A stretch of DNA of 64,000 nt from JBCCTX01 sp965263105 (GTDB lineage Bacteria; Bacteroidota; Bacteroidia; J057). Position numbers and translations under genes: made by a program. The stretch covers positions 62,001 through 126,000 of the forward strand of contig CBDHGL010000002.1 in assembly GCA_965263105.1 (NCBI GenBank), written 5' to 3'. Every line of letters starts with the position of its first letter. Position 1 is the first letter of the stretch. The notes below the pieces were generated by a model, which saw only the letters and a program-made list of their open reading frames with translations, was not told the origin of the DNA and did not search any database. Positions 15,571 through 24,350 of the stretch are shown here, one piece after another.

Positions 15571-16425
15571 TCAACTCACCATCTTCGCCTCTTCCTGGTG
15601 ATAGATCAAGGTCGGCACCACCGGATGAAAAGACATGGCCGTACTCTCACTGCGTTCCAGGATACGCTGAAGCAAGGAACGCTTGGTGCGTGTCATGATT
15701 AGCATATCCGCTTCGTTGAAAGCGACAAACTCATTGAGTGCTTTTTGCAAATCGGGATGATTGAGGTACTCGAAGGAAGTAGGGACATAGGTGAGTTCGG
15801 GAATTTCTTTTCTGACCTTTTCCTGGAACCAAAGGAACTTCTTCTCCTCGTAGGCAAAATAGGGGTCATATCCCACATGCAGGATGACAAGATGGGCTTC
15901 CATGTAGCCTGCCAGTTGAGCTACTTTTTTCAATAGCGCTATATCCTCTTCCAGGTATTTGGTCGCGTAGACAATTTTGTTTATTTCTTTAAAGGCATAG
16001 CCCTCTGGAACGACGATAACGGGACGATCAGTTCTTCCTACTACATGGGAGGCATGGGTCCCCAACCATTTGTTGAGTCCTTTGGCCCCACGGGTACCCA
16101 TTACTATCCAGTCGACCTCCTCTTTCTCTGCCGCCTCTAGTATTTCGTCTACTACGCCACCCAAGGGGGAAATAAACTTAGAGTTCATGGTAGTATCCAT
16201 CTCGGCTATTTCTTGCTGGAGCTTAGCATACTTTTCTCTTGCCTGCTTCTCCCAAGACTCCTGGGCTACGTGGATATAGCCATAGGGGATATTCATAGAT
16301 TCCACCAGGGGATTTACGTGCATCAAGACCAAATCTCCCTGGACTTTTTTGGCGAACTGTACACAGTATTCAAAGGCATCGTGCATTTCCTCTGAAAAAT
16401 CGGTTGGATGAAGAATTTTTTGCAT
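15571..16425 (-). CDS. Tandem universal stress protein (UspA-like)
   Basis: A 284-residue protein with two Usp domains. The first has KILHPTDFSEEMHDAFEYC and the loop WIVMGTRGAKGLNKWLGTHA with SHVVGRTDRPVIVVP, a good nucleotide-binding consensus. The second half begins NKIVYATKYLEEDI. It is the fourth Usp in 7 kb but lies on the opposite strand. A 16-bp palindrome (16515-16530) is about 90 bp upstream of its ATG. A terminator follows at 15503-15535. Probably part of the same low-oxygen stress response, which is inferred from the neighbourhood. Confidence 0.9.
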   Translation of the reverse strand: MQKILHPTDFSEEMHDAFEYCVQFAKKVQGDLVLMHVNPLVESMNIPYGYIHVAQESWEKQAREKYAKLQQEIAEMDTTMNSKFISPLGGVVDEILEAAEKEEVDWIVMGTRGAKGLNKWLGTHASHVVGRTDRPVIVVPEGYAFKEINKIVYATKYLEEDIALLKKVAQLAGYMEAHLVILHVGYDPYFAYEEKKFLWFQEKVRKEIPELTYVPTSFEYLNHPDLQKALNEFVAFNEADMLIMTRTKRSLLQRILERSESTAMSFHPVVPTLIYHQEEAKMVS

Positions 16426-16514
16426 ATCTCAAGATTTTGAAGGTGTCCAAATGAGGAGATTCCTCTCCTTTTCCTTAAGTTCCTTATTTCAAGCCCCATC
16501 TGGGAGGATCCAGG

Positions 16515-16530
16515 TCATGCAAATGCATGA
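16515..16530. promoter_or_regulatory. Palindrome upstream of the minus-strand Usp gene
   Basis: TCATGC-AAAT-GCATGA is a perfect 6-N4-6 palindrome about 90 bp before the Usp ATG and just beyond the stop of the DUF3365 gene. Spacing equals that of the cco palindromes, but the half-site differs (ATGC rather than GTGA). An operator role is a guess. Confidence 0.35.
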
Positions 16531-16540
16531 GAAATATCAC

Positions 16541-17137
16541 TCACTCAGGAACAAAGCTTACTGACCAAATCCCCCTAAACTCCCCTGCCTTGAAGGCTGT
16601 AGCTTGATCCTGTGGGTATAGCGTTTGAATAATCTGGTAATCCGCTTTCCCAATTTCTTCCTCGATACCTCCATGACATTGGAGACAGGGTTGGGCGAGG
16701 TAAATGGGCGAAAAATACCGAACAAGCGAATCTCCTATATAGCGAAGGTGGGGACGAGTAGCATTTCCCGCTTCTCTGTACTCTTGAATTATTTGTCGTT
16801 CCAAGCTATCTGCCTTATTCCAGGAGTTTCGGACTCGGTGACTGGTGCGCTTGACAAAGGCCTTATGCATAGTCGCGATACTATCTGTCAACGGATAAGC
16901 CTTTAAACTACAATAGCGTAAGGCTTCCCGTTTCCCATTTTCTTGGAGTTGTGCCAGCAGTTCTGAAGCTAGCAAGCTTGCAACTGCTTGAGTGACCGCT
17001 TCTCCTTTGGCCAAGTAGAGGCTATCAATCGAGGATTTTAAGGTCGGGGAGTGGACAGGGCTTGTCGGCTTTATACAGGAACTACTTCCCAACATTATTC
17101 CTATTGACAGAAATCCTAGTAACAGATATGTTTTCAT
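16541..17137 (-). CDS. DUF3365-like haem c lipoprotein
   Basis: I start at the ATG at 17137 (MKTYLLLGFLSIGIMLGSSS then C), preceded by GGAAGGAA. The lipobox cysteine is at about residue 21 of this start. The C-terminal part has one c-type haem motif, CLQCHG, in the context IYLAQPCLQCHGGIEEEIG, which is the Tll0287/DUF3365 pattern. Such proteins are periplasmic haem or redox-sensor domains, mostly of unknown function. It is monocistronic on the minus strand between a Usp gene and a divergent AraC gene; a link to respiration is inferred. Confidence 0.82.
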   Translation of the reverse strand: MKTYLLLGFLSIGIMLGSSSCIKPTSPVHSPTLKSSIDSLYLAKGEAVTQAVASLLASELLAQLQENGKREALRYCSLKAYPLTDSIATMHKAFVKRTSHRVRNSWNKADSLERQIIQEYREAGNATRPHLRYIGDSLVRYFSPIYLAQPCLQCHGGIEEEIGKADYQIIQTLYPQDQATAFKAGEFRGIWSVSFVPE

Positions 17138-17520
17138 TTCCTTCCCGTTAGTATTTCTCAAATGAGGAAATCCAGTTTGTCTAGACTCTCAATCGAGCTA
17201 ATGAATCCAAGCTAGCCTATCCAGTCATCATTAGCGTATAGCTAAACTCCAGGTGGGGAGGTATTTTTTATCATAAGGAAAGGAAACATAGGTCATCTGC
17301 CTTGGCAGAAAAAGGGACTAATATGGGAATAATCTACCAACACGGTTACGATTCATTGCAGCAACGTTCTCGGAGTGTGTCTGACTTCTTCGGCGGAAGA
17401 GGGGCACACTCCCTTCTTTGGGAGGATACACCCTTGTTGAGCTAAATGGACAAATCCCTGGCCTATTCCACCAAACAGCTGACAATAATTTAGTGTAGTT
17501 TTGGGGAAACATCTATCCAG
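17138..17520. other. Divergent intergenic region with CTGCC palindrome
   Basis: About 380 bp between the DUF3365 gene and a divergent AraC gene; no gene is seen. It holds the palindrome CTGCC-TT-GGCAG at 17297-17308 followed by AAAAAGGG, a short form of the one at 1149-1164. Promoters of both flanking genes should be here. Confidence 0.4.
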
Positions 17521-18381
17521 ATGATAAAAGCCCACCAACAATTTGACCTGTTAAACAAGAAGGTATTTGAAAAAGCCGTAGTCGAACCCCCTTTTCGCGT
17601 TGTAGGCAATTTCCCCGATGAAGCCTGTTTTTATTACTTGGTGAAGGGGGGGACACAAATGTATACGCCTACGGAGAAGTTACGCAGTCAGGAACAAGAA
17701 GGCTTGGCCATGCAATGTGGGACCTATTTAAGCGAATTTCTCTCTACCCATGAGGGACCCTTCTGCGAGGCGATTGCCGTTCACCTCTATCCAGATGTGA
17801 TCAAAACCCTCTATGACAAGGACTTTCCCGATTTTATCAAACTCATTGGACAGGTGCGTCCCCTGGGATACCGGAAATATGAAAGCTCTCTCCTGCTCAC
17901 TTCCTATATAGATAGCCTACAGTTTTACTTCCAGCACCCCGAACTGGTCAGTGAGGAGTTATTGAAGCTCAAATTGAAAGAGTTGATTCTCCTCTTGGCT
18001 AAGACAGATAATTCGCGTGAAATCCAACGCTTTTTGGCAAGTCTTTTCACGGAAAACACCTTGCGATTTAAGGAAGTGGTAGAAGCCAACCTCTATAATA
18101 ACCTCAAGATGGAGGAGCTTGCTGCTCTTACGGGGCTGAGTCTGTCTTCTTTCAAACGGGAATTCGAAAAGCAATACGGCAATTCTCCTGCCAGGTACAT
18201 TAAGAACCGCAAACTGGAGCAGGCCGCCAAGTTGCTGAAGGGCACGGAACTCAGAATTTCAGAGGTTGCCTTTGACACGGGCTTCAATGACCTGGCCCAT
18301 TTTTCCAAATCCTTTCAAAAAGCCTATGGCGTTTCTCCTTCCTCTTATAGAATGGACTTTCTGAACAAATCTTTGGGCTAA
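17521..18381 (+). CDS. AraC-family transcriptional regulator
   Basis: A 286-residue protein. The C-terminal 100 residues carry the two-helix-turn-helix AraC fold: MEELAALTGLSLSSFKREFE and the signature RISEVAFDTGFNDLAHFSKS followed by FQKAYGVSPSSYR. The N-terminal part is a cupin-like sensing domain (residues about 10-120) without a recognisable ligand motif. It probably controls the secreted SRPBCC gene that starts 75 bp downstream on the same strand, though this is only inferred. Confidence 0.93.
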   Translation: MIKAHQQFDLLNKKVFEKAVVEPPFRVVGNFPDEACFYYLVKGGTQMYTPTEKLRSQEQEGLAMQCGTYLSEFLSTHEGPFCEAIAVHLYPDVIKTLYDKDFPDFIKLIGQVRPLGYRKYESSLLLTSYIDSLQFYFQHPELVSEELLKLKLKELILLLAKTDNSREIQRFLASLFTENTLRFKEVVEANLYNNLKMEELAALTGLSLSSFKREFEKQYGNSPARYIKNRKLEQAAKLLKGTELRISEVAFDTGFNDLAHFSKSFQKAYGVSPSSYRMDFLNKSLG

Positions 18382-18455
18382 TAGACAAAAAGGACGGGTA
18401 AAATGATACGCATCTTTGTTGTGTGATACCATTGTTAACCTTTAATACAACAAAG

Positions 18456-19049
18456 ATGAAAGCATTGATCAAACTAAGTGTCCTTTTTGCAGGGCTTGTA
18501 CTGATTTCTTCCCCCCTGTTAGCGCAAAAGCAAAAAAAGGTGCAAACTTTCACCGTTTCCCACGTCATCAACGCTCCGGCTGAAAAGGTGTGGGCAGTAG
18601 TCGGTGAGGACTATGGGGCCATTGCGCATTCTCATCCCAAAATTATCAGTTCCAACTATGTAAATGGCACCCTAAAGGCAGGTGAAGGGGCTGAGCGTGT
18701 TTGTAATTTCAACGAGAAAGGGACCCGTTTTGTCAAGGAAAAGCAGGTCAATTATGATCCACAGAATTACACCTTTAAGAATCAGGTGTTCCAGGCGGGA
18801 AAGTTCCCAGTAGATCCTGAATATACCTATGCCATCTACAAGGTAGAGCCCATTGATGCCAATAGCTCTCGATTCACGTTCGACATGAATTTCCGCACCA
18901 AGCCCGCTTTCATGGGAGGCATGATGAAGGGCAACTTCAAAAAGCTCATCGAGGACTATGCCTTGGCCATTGAGCACCATATCCAAACGGGTGAGAAGGT
19001 GAACAGAGATAACTTTAAAAGCATAAAAAAGTCCGTCGCTTCCCGTTAG
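18456..19049 (+). CDS. Secreted SRPBCC-family (START-like) protein
   Basis: The ATG at 18456 gives a clean signal peptide (MKALIKLSVLFAGLVLISS, then PLLAQ) and a 197-residue product; an upstream in-frame start would spoil it. The mature part has the SRPBCC ligand-binding pattern: VSHVINAPAEKVWAVVGEDY at the first strand and helix, then FTFDMNFRTKPAFMGGMMKG in the C-terminal half. Such folds bind hydrophobic ligands; no substrate can be named. A terminator follows at 19137-19166. Confidence 0.85.
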   Translation: MKALIKLSVLFAGLVLISSPLLAQKQKKVQTFTVSHVINAPAEKVWAVVGEDYGAIAHSHPKIISSNYVNGTLKAGEGAERVCNFNEKGTRFVKEKQVNYDPQNYTFKNQVFQAGKFPVDPEYTYAIYKVEPIDANSSRFTFDMNFRTKPAFMGGMMKGNFKKLIEDYALAIEHHIQTGEKVNRDNFKSIKKSVASR

Positions 19050-19136
19050 GGGGGCTATTTCGACTCACCGATCAACTATCTCTAGGGGCCCTGAACTTTT
19101 AAGCTTATTTAGACCGCTTACGACCCCTTTTCCTAG

Positions 19137-19166
19137 GCTATTCTCTTTTGGAGAATAGTCTTTCTC
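19137..19166 (+). terminator. Terminator after the SRPBCC gene
   Basis: GCTATTCTC-TTTTG-GAGAATAGT followed by CTTTCTC, a T-rich tail. It lies about 90 bp after the stop codon on the same strand. Confidence 0.7.
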
Positions 19167-19396
19167 ATTTGTAACTTTTTGCCACCCTCGATCTACTTAT
19201 AGATATATAGGCTGAAACGATGTATGAAACAACATTGGGGCTAATTTTTTTTGTCATGGGTTATTCTATGGCTTTATAGCCGTTTGGTGAAGGATTGTTG
19301 GGTGGATCTGTGATCAAAATACCCAATTTTGTACTCACCCCCTGGCCCCCTCTCTCAAGGAACCCCCTCTGACTCCCCCTTAGAAATGGGGAGAAA

Positions 19397-19505
19397 GGGG
19401 TAAACGTGGGCGAAATCAACCTGATTTCTTGGGTCGTTTCCGGACCCCTTTTGAGTTTCCCCTAGGAGGGGAAAAAAGGGAAACGGGGCTGCAGCGGAAG
19501 GGTAC
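19397..19505 (-). repeat. 109-bp inverted dispersed repeat, copy B
   Basis: This is the reverse complement of 15101-15209 with only a few mismatches. Adjacent sequence 19335-19396 is pyrimidine-rich with blocks of CCCCCT and ACTCCCCCTT, related to the hairpin units next to copy A. It occupies the promoter region of the FtsX-type permease. Confidence 0.85.
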
Positions 19506-19577
19506 AAAAAGGGGCGAATAAAGGGGAAATTCGCAAAAATGCCATTTTTTCATGTTCTTAGATTTAACTCAACTCCT

Positions 19578-22028
19578 ATGTTATCCAACTACCTTCGCGT
19601 TGCTTTGAGGAACTTACGTAAACAGGGCTTTTATTCCAGCCTGAATATCCTGGGCTTGGCCATCGCCTTTGCAGCGATTTTTCTGATCCTGAGCTACCTG
19701 CGCCATGAGACTTCTTATGAGCACAGCCACAAAAAGTCAGATAGAATCTATCGAATTACCCATCATTTTCAATCCCAGACAGACTTTGAGGTGCACTGGG
19801 CACGGGTTCCCGTCAGTTTTGTGAACGAACTGCCTGAACATATACCAGAAATCGAACACTTAATCCGTTTTCAGAACCAGGAGCGGAAGTATGTGCGCAT
19901 CGCTACGAATAAATTCCGACCAGAACACACCTATGTAACGGATGCGGATGTTTTTGAAGTCTTTGATTTTGAGTTGCTGGAAGGAAAGGCCAAAAATGCC
20001 CTGTCTGACCCCTATTCTGTAGTCCTTACCCGTTCCCTGGCAGAGGCCTATTTTGGAACTGTGCAGGCTTTGGGGAAAACCCTCAACATCTCCGGCGACT
20101 TCGATGCGGAAGAACGGCTTTATACGGTGCGTGGGGTCATAGAAGACCTGCCCCCCAATACGCATTTGCCCGTAGATATGTTGATTTCCTTTGCCAATGA
20201 GGAGGAAAGAACGGGCTGGGCTTATGTGTATACCCTATTGGCAGAAGGGACTGAGATAGAGACCGTAGAAGCCAAGTTTCCAGAATTCATCGAATCGTAC
20301 ACCCAAGGAGATGGACAGGGGACGATTAGCTTTGTTCCTCAGGCATTGCCGGATATTCATCTGCATTCTGATCTGGCTCGAGAGATTGTGCCAGGAGGAA
20401 GTGCCTTTTATATCAAGGTCTTTTTCTTCGTGGCGATCTTTATCTTGCTCATTGCCATTTTCAACTACCTCAACCTCAATAATGCCATTTCTTTGAGGCG
20501 ATCCAAGGAGATCGGAATGCGAAAAGTTCTTGGAGCCAACAAGCAGCAACTCATCTTTCACGGGCTGGTAGAATCCCTCCTGTATAGCCTAATTGCCGCT
20601 ATGTTAGGAGGGCTTGCAGGCTTTTTCCTCCTGCCCTTCTTTCAGCAAATGCTACAGATGACGCTTTTCTTGGATCTTGGCTGGGTTATGGGAATTCTAT
20701 TACTCGTAGCCCTTATCTGTGGCGTACTTATCGGAGTCTATCCAGCCTTTTTCATGACCCTCATCCAGCCCTTGGATAGCATACGTCAGAATAAAAGCCT
20801 GAGTCTTTCCTCCTCTCAAAATTCCTTTCCCTGGAAACGCATCATGGTGGGGCTTCAGTTTTCGGCCGCCATACTCCTGATTTCCAGCACCCTCATTGCG
20901 GGTTCTCAGATTCGTTTTTTAAGGGAGAAAAACCTGGGACTTGCCCGCGATCAGGTACTGGCTATTCCTGCCGTACCCGGTAAGGTTAGAGAAAAGTTTC
21001 CTACCCTAGCGGAACGTATCAAACGGATTCCTTCCGTCCTGGAAGTAGGGGCCTGTATGGAAGTCCCTTCCCGGGCCATCAGAGATTCCGGTCCGGTATG
21101 TGTCCAGGGAATCAACGAAGACCCCGACCAGGCCCCTATGATCGATGCTCAGGTTATCAGCCCAGGCTTCCTGGACCTCATGGGGATACCCTTGTTAGCG
21201 GGGGAGGAACGACATCCCGAAACCCGACTGAACTTTACGCCGGATTTCACGGAAGACTACAGCCCTCAGCGCTACCTACGGGAACAGCCTCGAACCTATG
21301 TGATCAATGAAACCGCCATGCGTAAGCTGGGCTGGAATGATCCAGAAGAAGCTTTGGGCCAACGCATTAATTGGTCCATTGGCGGCTTTGAACTCGACTA
21401 TGGCCCGATCACCGGGGTGATAAAAGACTACCACCAGGAGACCCTGAAAAATAGCATTGACCCCATTGTCATGTTTGTCGAACCCATTTGGATGAGTACC
21501 TTCCTGATCAAAGTAAATGCCCAGGATATTCCTCAGACCTTGGAACGGATACAAGGCGTTTGGGATGGCCTTTTTCCTACCTATCCCCTGAACTACCATT
21601 TTTTGGACGATTTGTACGACAAGCTCTATGTCCAGGAGCGTGTCCAATTTGCCTTTCTCAAATACCTGAGTATCCTGGCGATTTTTCTGGCCTTTATGGG
21701 CCTATTTGCCTTGATTGCCTATTCCCTCAAAAGTCGACGGAAAGAATTGGCTATTCGGAAAATTCTAGGGGCAAGTGCCCGCGACATCCTTCAGCAAATT
21801 AGTAAAGAATATGTGCTCGTATTGCTTTTGGGCTCACTCCTCGCTATCCCCCTTAGTTATTACGCCCTCCAGAATTGGCTGGAGACTTTTGCCTACCAGA
21901 TAGACGTGACGGGTTTTCCTTACCTGTGGAGCATGGGATTGATTTTTTTGATTCTCTTTTCTACCCTGGCCCTACAAACTTTCACTAGCATGCGAAGCAA
22001 TCCTGCGGAGGTGTTGAAGGAGGAATGA
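19578..22028 (+). CDS. FtsX/MacB-type ABC transporter permease
   Basis: The ATG at 19578 begins MLSNYLRVALRNLRKQGFYS, the classical start of Bacteroidota 'FtsX-like permease' proteins, so the 13 residues upstream are dropped. The 816-residue product has a first helix, a MacB-type periplasmic core domain, three helices (about 290-420), a second periplasmic domain and three more helices at the C-terminus. ISLRRSKEIGMRKVLGA and AYSLKSRRKELAIRKILGAS are the two duplicated FtsX motifs. These permeases work with an ATPase and export peptides, lipids or antimicrobials. No ATPase gene is adjacent, as is common for this group. Confidence 0.93.
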   Translation: MLSNYLRVALRNLRKQGFYSSLNILGLAIAFAAIFLILSYLRHETSYEHSHKKSDRIYRITHHFQSQTDFEVHWARVPVSFVNELPEHIPEIEHLIRFQNQERKYVRIATNKFRPEHTYVTDADVFEVFDFELLEGKAKNALSDPYSVVLTRSLAEAYFGTVQALGKTLNISGDFDAEERLYTVRGVIEDLPPNTHLPVDMLISFANEEERTGWAYVYTLLAEGTEIETVEAKFPEFIESYTQGDGQGTISFVPQALPDIHLHSDLAREIVPGGSAFYIKVFFFVAIFILLIAIFNYLNLNNAISLRRSKEIGMRKVLGANKQQLIFHGLVESLLYSLIAAMLGGLAGFFLLPFFQQMLQMTLFLDLGWVMGILLLVALICGVLIGVYPAFFMTLIQPLDSIRQNKSLSLSSSQNSFPWKRIMVGLQFSAAILLISSTLIAGSQIRFLREKNLGLARDQVLAIPAVPGKVREKFPTLAERIKRIPSVLEVGACMEVPSRAIRDSGPVCVQGINEDPDQAPMIDAQVISPGFLDLMGIPLLAGEERHPETRLNFTPDFTEDYSPQRYLREQPRTYVINETAMRKLGWNDPEEALGQRINWSIGGFELDYGPITGVIKDYHQETLKNSIDPIVMFVEPIWMSTFLIKVNAQDIPQTLERIQGVWDGLFPTYPLNYHFLDDLYDKLYVQERVQFAFLKYLSILAIFLAFMGLFALIAYSLKSRRKELAIRKILGASARDILQQISKEYVLVLLLGSLLAIPLSYYALQNWLETFAYQIDVTGFPYLWSMGLIFLILFSTLALQTFTSMRSNPAEVLKEE

Positions 22029-22314
22029 GCTTCCCCAAAAAGCCCAGGAAAAACTTTGAGGTTTCTTGGATTTTTTGGAGATTTAGCATAACACAAAGCC
22101 CTATGAACCCTCCTATACATGTACTTATTTTCAAAAAAGTTCCTAGTTACAGGAGGCCCATGAGTTCATCCGCAGATTTTTACTTCATAGCCTCCCATTT
22201 TGAAAAATTATTCCTCCCTAACTATCTTAACTTTGAAAAGAGGAAGCGAGCCTAACTCAAATACTACATCAGAAGGGAATGAAAACCCCATAGACTAACA
22301 CCATAGGCGACTCT
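22029..22314. other. Gene-free junction between chromosome and cassette array
   Basis: Nearly 290 bp with no credible gene. A Bacteroidota -7-like box TAACTTTG lies at 22228-22235 and a TTTG at 22199-22202, but the 25-bp spacing is long. No integrase gene or clear attI site is seen here. Confidence 0.35.
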
Positions 22315-22380
22315 GTTCAACCTGATTTTCAACAGCAATACGCCTGTGGCATCCTGATGTTGAAAATCTTAATGTTAGCG
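22315..22380 (+). other. attC-like recombination site (first in the array)
   Basis: R'' box GTTCAAC (22315-22321) and R' box GTTAGCG (22374-22380), matching RYYYAAC and GTTRRRY-like cores. Between them a perfect 11-bp stem, GATTTTCAACA / TGTTGAAAATC, encloses a 23-nt loop. This marks the left edge of the one-directional cassette region. Confidence 0.65.
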
Positions 22381-22416
22381 AAAATTAAAAACACCGTTTC
22401 TTAGGAATAACGAGCA

Positions 22417-24350
22417 AATGATAATAAGTAAAATAAAAGTTCAAAATTTCTACTACAAAATTCAGTTCTTGATCTAGAAAATCAAGAGGATAAAGATCTT
22501 TCTATTCTTATTGGTAGAAATAATAGCGGTAAAACTTCTTTTATAATACTTTTTGATAAATTTATTAAAAAATCATCTTCATTCAATTTTGATGATTTCC
22601 CAATTTCTATAAGGAAGAGCATTTTTGAGACAAGTGAGGATACCGATGTACAGAATAATTTCTATTCGGTTGATTGTTGAAATAACTTATTCTGATAAAG
22701 ACAATTTAGAAAACCTATCTGAATTCTTGATCTAAATCCTGATGAAAACAAGGTGAAAATTCTTGTCGAGTGCGGCATTAATAAGAATAAACTACTTAAT
22801 GAAATAAAAAATGTAATAGAAATAAAAGTAGGAAGCGATTTATAAAGAAGAACCTAAGCAACTACCTTGATACCAAATTTTTTCATTTGATGACTACAAC
22901 AACCTGAAATCAGAAAACAGAAATAGGCTTGTAGAAAAAGATAGAAAAGCAATTGAAAGTCTGATCAATTATCAGGTTATTCATGCTAAACGAAGCGTTT
23001 CCAGTTCCGAAGCGGGAGAAAGCACCCAAAAGGTTTTATCGAATTTAGCAACAAAATACTTCGATAAAAAAACTGAAAATCAACTTTCTTCAGATGAATA
23101 AATGCTTCACTTCTTGAAATGGATAAAACGTTGGAAGGAAAGTATAAGGAGTGCAAATTTTGACAGCTTTCTAAATAAATGAAAGACTTTCTTGCAATGA
23201 CCGATTTAAAGGTTCTTTCAGATTTGGAATCCAAGGAAATCATTTCTAATCATTCCAAAGTAGTCTATGGTTCAGATGACGATTCGTTGCCGGAGCATTT
23301 AAATGGGCTTGGTTACATGAATATTCTTTGATCTGCTCTTAAATTAGAGATTAAGAAGGAGTTTTTGATAGAGGGGAAAAAGGATATCAATCTATTATTT
23401 ATCGAAGAACCAGAGGCACACACGCACCCCCAAATGCAAACGGTCAATTTATCGAAAAAGTACGCTCACTGCTAGAAGAGATCCCGCACCTTCAAACTTT
23501 TAAACAACAACTCATTATTGTAAAGAACAGCAACTTTAAGGATATCAGATATTTTCACCACGACCTAGTAAACAAGAATATCTTAATCAAGAATTTCTAC
23601 ACTGAACTTCAGAAGAAATATGATAGAGAAGAGGATGAGTTCAAATTCCTGAATCAATATTTATCTATTGCATCGGCAGAGTTGTTCTGCCGAAAAGATT
23701 ATCTTCATTGAAGGTTTGACAGAAAAGCTACTTTTAACTTCATTAAGCAATTCGATAAAAACAATTCGCAAAAGTATTACTTTCCTCGCAGAATATACGT
23801 TATAGAAATTGGTGCTAACGCCAAAGCTTTTAGTCACTTTATTGAATTCAGCTCTAATAATTACTGACATTGATACGACCAAAAAGACAATAAAAAAGAA
23901 TAAAGAAACAGGTAAAGATAAAACAAGCTATTGCTCATCCTGTTAAAGATGCTACTCACACAAGTAATGCTACCATTAAGTATTTCTACAAAGCCCCTGA
24001 ATTTAGTCAAGAAGCAGAATGGAATGATTGGTTTGCTAAGCTAAAAGAGGATAAACATCATTATGAGGATTCAAAAATTAAACTATCGTTCCAGTTAAAA
24101 GAAAACAATTATCATGGAAGGAGTTTTGAAGAATCGTTTATAATATCAATGTAGATAATTTAAAAGCCAGATATGATTTCCGGATTGAATGGGCTAAAAG
24201 ATAATGCGGATGAAAGCTTGGAAACAATTGATGATGTTGATGAACTGGCACCCAAAATTTTGATTTTGCTTATCATTACTTTGGTTGGCACTGACTAAAG
24301 AGGTGGCTTGGAATATGCCCTCATATATAAAAGATGGAATGGCTGGCAAA
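22417..24350 (+). pseudogene. Decayed OLD-family ATPase-TOPRIM nuclease (GajA-like)
   Basis: No intact frame remains, but pieces in several frames spell one protein. The start MIISKIKVQNF (22417) and Walker A GRNNSGKTS (22513-22539) belong to an AAA ATPase. LLFIEEPEAHTHPQMQ (about 23391-23438) is Walker B with the signature. KIIFIEGLTEKLLL (about 23690) and IITDID (about 23865) are the two acidic TOPRIM motifs; YHGRSFEESF and MPSYIKDGM mark the C-terminus. This is the OLD endonuclease order, and a UvrD-type helicase follows directly, as in Gabija. Many frameshifts and stops make it non-functional. The Gabija assignment is by architecture, not by alignment. Confidence 0.75.

Noticed and set aside
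22029..22416. Integron integrase or attI at the left edge of the array
   Set aside because: No tyrosine recombinase motifs or frame of suitable size exist here or elsewhere in the window.
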